This document shows positions 59,384 to 64,000 of a stretch of DNA of 64,000 nt, piece by piece. Each line of letters opens with the position of its first letter. Positions within the stretch are counted from its first letter, which is position 1. The notes beneath the pieces were generated by a model that worked only from the letters and a program-made list of their open reading frames with translations, did no database searches and had not been told where the DNA came from. The DNA is taken from the NCBI GenBank assembly GCA_951799425.1, contig OX637394.1, positions 8,877,501 to 8,941,500 of the forward strand, written 5' to 3'. The stretch is from Ilex aquifolium (lineage: Eukaryota > Streptophyta > Magnoliopsida > Aquifoliales > Aquifoliaceae). A program made the position numbers and the translations under genes.

Positions 59384-62300
59384 TCAAGATTGGCAAAGCC
59401 AGTCTTGAATTGCAAGTCGCAACGCATGGTTGGGAGTGAGTTGCAAATGACTCAATTTCAAATTGGTCATTGGAGAAGTTTCACGGCCATTTTCCAACCA
59501 GCCACGTAAGGCCTCCCCTTCGTATGTGAACCCATCAGCTGCCACCTGAGGGTCATGCATTATCTCCTGCAAGCAATTCACCAAGTGTGAGCCGTGTACA
59601 GCAAAGATAACATCTTCACCACTATAACATAAACTGAAAAGACTAGAAAATAGAAGTCACATAATTTACACACAACCTATATATAACCACGTAATTATTA
59701 GTAGGCAAGGCACAATCGCTTCTGCCCATAACCGAAGTAAAATGGGTGGGCATAGACTAATCAAGTGGAGCCTACTAGGCAATTCCATCACAGCTTGGTT
59801 GATCTACATCGGTTTATGGCAACCACAAGCATCACCCAAGCTCTAGTAGCCTTCTTAAAATTTGCTTAGCATTTGGTCAAATTTCAGCAAGTACAAACTT
59901 TCTTCACGAGTATTATCATAATCAAGCTTGTCCATGAGCCTACAGTTACTAAGTCAAAAAACAGGCTACACCACACGAAGTATATTTAATATTAAGAAAA
60001 AAGGCAAACGAGGAACCAGCTTGGAACCACCAGCTGGATCTAATCTTTTATCAGTTTGTCTCTGGTGGAAACTGTTAAAAGCAAGCTCAAGTTGTCATGA
60101 GTTGCTTGCTATGCAATCATCCTCACCAAAAATTGGTGTATTTTCAGTAACGACACATGCAATGGAAGAGCCACACAACCTTTTCCATGACTCAAAAGCT
60201 GTTAGTCTACTTCGTCAATCACTATCGACTGGAATAGGTCCACGAATCAACCTAGTCAGACTAGGAAGTATTACTCACTTGAAGGATGGGGCACAAGAAG
60301 AAGGATGGTACTGATCGCTCTTCCAAGACATGCAACTGCTCCAGTTCCCTCAAAAGAGTTGGTGTTAGCTCAGGCCTTTCTCTACTATTCAATTCACAGC
60401 ATTGCAACCCCAGGTCCACCAATCTCCTAGACACAAATGTAGGCCATTCTCCAGCAGATGAATCCAGGATGGATGTTAATTTCCCACATAGCATTGCTTT
60501 ACGCACTTCAGCAGCCAATCCGGCGGAAGCCCTTCCGGTGAGTAGCTGAAGAATGATTAACCCAAAAGAGTATATATCAGACTTAGCTGTCAGGATTCCG
60601 GTTCTGTGAAACTCAGGATCTGTATATGAGAAAGCACCCTTTGGCTCAGTATACTGACGGAAACTTGGGCAGCGGAGGCCCTGCTGCGGGACCAACCTGC
60701 AAATTCCAAAATCACATATTTTGCAGCTGAGTTCAGAGTCAAGAAGGATGTTTTCAGGCTTCAAATTGCCATGTATGACCTTTTCAGGTTTGGAAGTGTG
60801 CAAGAACAAAAGGGCACTTGCAATTTCAGCAATCATTCGTGCTCGGGTATTCCATTTCAGAGAATAAATGTTGCTCTTCCGAAAAAGGTGATCTTGGAGG
60901 CTACCGTTTGGCAAGTACTCATAAACTAGGGACCAGGCTTCTACACATATGCCAATCAAGCCCACCAAATGAGGATGTTGTAATTTTCCAAGAATTTGAA
61001 CCTGCATATAAAAAGGTAAGTTATACTAGGTAAGCAAGCAGTCAAGTCAACAAAACAAGAGAATCCAAGTAATTTGAGAGCCATGTCTTACTACAATATG
61101 CTCTTCAATTTTCCAGATTTTACGTAAGCAAGTCATTGCATGTTATATCTCAGAAAATCAGATAATTGAACCCATCATAATGTGTTTCCCACTAAGGAGG
61201 TTCCCTCGACAAAGGCCATGCCAATGGCATGATCTATACATCCTACTACGATTTCAGTAGTAATTAAAATTTTCTACTAGGTAATCAGAGAGAGCCATAT
61301 AAGAAATTCAACCGAGAGGGTACAAAATTTCAGATTGAGAAAACAGGATATATTTTGCCTAGTACCTAACAAAAGCTAGAAAGACAAGAAATTTATCGAA
61401 TCCGGTGTGTATGCAAGTGCTCATGTGCATGCATGTGTGCCAGTGTGAAAGAGAAAAGAAAAGGAGGGGGGGGGGGGGGGGGGGGGGGGAATGGAAGTCG
61501 ACCTCTTGCTGAAACTCAGAGTGCCCTTGCATGTTATGTGGATGTGGCTTCTTTATAGCAACGGTTCTGTTTAACATTTCCCCCTTATAAACGGAACCAT
61601 ATCCTCCCTGCCCAATCTTAAAGCTCTCTGAAAAATTGCATGTTGCTGTTTGCAGATCTGACAATGAGAATTCTGTTAACTCAGAGAAATCTCCGATACA
61701 TCCGATGAACCCATTGAAACTTTCACCTCCATCTTGTCCATGATTTTTCCACCGATCAAGCCAACGGGTAGCTTGTATTTTCTGCTGCTGAATTTTCTGC
61801 TTTTCATGCCGCAGAGTTGCAATGGATGCTTGAATGAGTTTTAGTTCACCAGCAGCCTCTTCACGGCGGCGGTTTGCTTCCTGTGCACGACTGTCTAGCA
61901 GAGCAATATTTCGCATGGCCTTATGTAGCTCTTGAGTTACTGCTTCTCTTTCTTCCAAAAGCTTTTCTTGTTCCTGTATTGTAGTTCTCAGTGCATCTTC
62001 AGCCTCTTTTCTAAGTTCAACTTCATGTGCATGAGCAGATTCAAAAGCTTTGACCTAAGGAGATTAAAAACAAAATTTATACTAATAAAAAGAATGATTT
62101 GCAAGTTTTCAAAAGTTAAATTTTCAAGTCATCATAAATGCTGCAAGAAAGCTTGATAAAACAGGCCATATGCTTCTTAACATTTTCACCGTCTCAACAA
62201 TGGATTTCAAGTTAAAAATAGGCAAGATGGTGCAAAATGTATGGTGCACTGCTAAAATTCATCATGTTGATTTGTGTTAAACTGATAGAAATGAAAATTT

Positions 62301-63304
62301 GAAAATCCTTCACGTGGTAGGAAATGGAATTACTGGTGACTGGTCATGAGATGCCAACTTCTATTTTTTCTCTAAAGTTCAAAGCATTTAAAAAATTGGA
62401 TCAAGGGTTCTGCTGTAATTGACATAAAGTGGAGCAGAGATCACTGAAGTGTATCAATATGGTGACAACTTGCAGACCTTATTCTCCTAGTGTCTGTGAT
62501 CACATTTCTATGGTAGCAGTTAAGTTTTTCTATAACTAAACAGTTCATACTCATAGGGCAACTAGTCAAGAAATCTTTTATCAGGTCACCATTTGCATAC
62601 TGAAGAACATAAAGTTTCAAGTGTCACCCACGTGAATGGTCATCTTATGACTTCAAAAATAACTAAGAAGACAAACTTTAATTCCTCAAATGACATGAAA
62701 TAATTAACAATTTACCTTGCTAATAGCTTCTACAGCTTCAGCTTCCAATTTTTTGCACTTCAAGAGTCCTGCAAATGCTTCATTCCTTGATGCTTCGGTT
62801 TCTAATGTTGCTTCTGCAAGCTGATTACATAAACTTTCTTCCTCGATCTTGGTGTCAGAATCTGAAGACAACCTTTGTTCAGCAAATGAGGTATATCCAG
62901 AACCAGAGCCAGGGCTTTTCAGACCAGATAAACTGTCAAAATAATGTGGACTGCATCTATTTGTAAGACTCGGCACAGTAGGTGATAAAGCTATTTCTGT
63001 CTGAACGGCCGCAACCTGAACCCAATTTTTTATTCCAGCACAGAATATACCTCTAGCAGAGCCAGAATGAAGGCATTCTGGATGAAATACAAACTCAATC
63101 TTATGACCCTGCAAAGATCGAGACCTTAAAGTGAATGCAGTACCAGATTCTGATTGAGTAATTGGTGGCGAAGAGCTTGGCCCTTCAGAAGCTTCTCTGG
63201 TCCACACAAGTTTCCCTTTCTTGACAAACCATATCTCACAGAATGATGGAGCCTTTTTGGCAGCATGACTCGCTTTTCCAGAGCTTTTTTTCCCCTTCAT
63301 GCAA
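59384..63304 (-). CDS. U-box E3 ligase with kinase domain (PUB32/33-like), 5' end missing
   Basis: Four exons on the minus strand, 63304-62716, 62054-61503, 61001-60279 and 59566-59384, encode the last 681 residues. The 63304 exon starts one base into a codon after an AG acceptor (CACAG), so earlier exons, expected to encode the USP domain, lie beyond the window. Visible order: end of the N-terminal region (FCEIWFVKKGKLVWTRE), coiled coil (EKLLEEREAVTQELHKAM), kinase domain (GQGGYGSVYKG, VAIKK, CDFGICRL), U-box in the last exon (DPQVAADGFTYEGEALRGWL; TSPMTNLKL; LTPNHALRLAIQDWL). The U-box recruits E2 enzymes for ubiquitin transfer. The catalytic-loop motif reads HGNLKPEN: the usual catalytic aspartate is asparagine, so kinase activity is doubtful. 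Introns contain a poly-G tract (61468-61489). Confidence 0.9.
61467..61489. repeat. Poly-G tract in U-box kinase intron
   Basis: About 22 consecutive G residues, 14 bp downstream of the exon donor on the coding strand (poly-C there). Confidence 0.85.
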
Positions 63305-64000
63305 CTGTGTATGGTTATTAGGTTTGTATTCCATGAGAGGAAACTTCATTGTGAATTAATGTCGATATAAAAACACACAGACAAGCAGTAGACTATATAT
63401 GCTTTTGGAAAGCACACGAGGAAACAGAACTAGTAGAAAAAAAAAGGGACACCAAAGTCTCTACAATCCATTTTCAAAGCTCAAAATGCAATGTATCTAC
63501 ACTACCATACAGTATGAAAAGCTGTCAAGTTCCAAGTAATGAATAAATGCTTAATACAGACTACACATGATATGTTTCCAGTTATGTACCACACTCACAA
63601 CTACATATTTGATTTCGTAAAAACAAGTATCCACTTTACAGGTTCATACTCACAAAAAAATAATAACCAGTTGCCGTAACACAATATTGTTACATTAATG
63701 ACTGGTGCAAAAAGTTTTAATGACTTGCTTGCAAGAGTATGTAATTAGATCCTCCACGCATAATTCAATGTCTTCCAGTACATTCAACATTCCCTTTTAG
63801 GTTTGTTCCCTGCATATATAATCTTTCATTGTGCCATCAAATATTTCACGTTGCCCTTTCTTCCCTTCAGAAATGCCCTCTAAACTCATTCAAAGTCAAA
63901 GTACCACAGATGAGGTGTAAGTAAATCTGATCCTTGCTTCTCCTCTATGACATGTTGCGTCTCTTTGTGCTTGATTTTTTTCTCATTAATCTGTGCGGAT
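63305..64000 (-). other. Intron or 5' part of the U-box kinase gene
   Basis: No coding exon could be confirmed. At the window edge the minus strand has 37 open codons (QINEKKIKHKETQHVIEEKQ and on to TGA at about 63888), which might be an exon edge or chance. The rest is AT-rich intron-like DNA. Confidence 0.4.

Noticed and set aside
63888..63999. Open 37-codon stretch at the right edge as a U-box kinase exon
   Set aside because: It ends in a stop without a clear donor in frame and does not resemble the USP region as I know it. Noted only as a possibility.

Overview
This is a stretch of plant nuclear DNA, clearly from a eudicot. It has small-exon genes with GT-AG introns, AT-rich introns and intergenic DNA, plant-only protein families (XS/XH RNA-directed DNA methylation factor, P-class PPR protein, fasciclin-like arabinogalactan protein, U-box kinase) and a dense load of plant transposons. 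The species cannot be named from the sequence alone.

Left gene block (0-20.5 kb, all on the minus strand). A broken partial copy of an XS/XH (FDM/IDN2-type) gene lies at 0.2-1.85 kb. Its intact paralogue follows at 3.8-10.0 kb with six coding exons, and a 3-kb intron of that gene is swollen by insertions. Next are a mitochondrial P-type PPR gene (14.2-16.2 kb, two exons, 526 aa) and an Obg-family GTPase of the mitochondrial OBGM type (17.6-20.3 kb, five exons, 559 aa). From memory, the Arabidopsis relatives of these last two lie close together on chromosome 1, so this looks like conserved gene order.

Transposon desert 1 (20.5-39 kb). It holds hAT-like and Mutator-like non-autonomous elements, a decayed hAT transposase, a complete 5.3-kb Helitron (26138-31481), a SINE, a probable copia-type solo LTR, a captured PPR fragment, and a hAT element with a perfect 8-bp target duplication (34370-35446).

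FLA gene (39.2-40.5 kb, plus strand). This is a single-exon, two-fasciclin-domain, GPI-anchored arabinogalactan protein of the FLA4/SOS5 type.

Transposon desert 2 (41-57 kb). A set of Mutator-like elements share related ends and mostly have 9-bp target duplications. The best is a 5-kb element (47346-52401) that has picked up the 5' end of an Aurora-kinase gene and was later invaded by a retrotransposon LTR. A second, related LTR sits inside another Mutator-like element. A SINE split by a small hAT element lies between them.

Right gene block (57-64 kb). An ENTH-domain (epsin-like) gene is on the plus strand, followed by a decayed nuclear copy of plastid trnT-GGU, then the 3' four exons of a U-box/protein-kinase gene on the minus strand. 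The 5' part of that gene, expected to carry the USP domain, lies beyond the window edge.

The genes have no obvious shared pathway. They are unlinked housekeeping, organelle, cell-wall and trafficking functions separated by repeat-rich DNA. Exon borders given here come from reading frame continuity plus GT/AG sites and have not been tested against transcripts.
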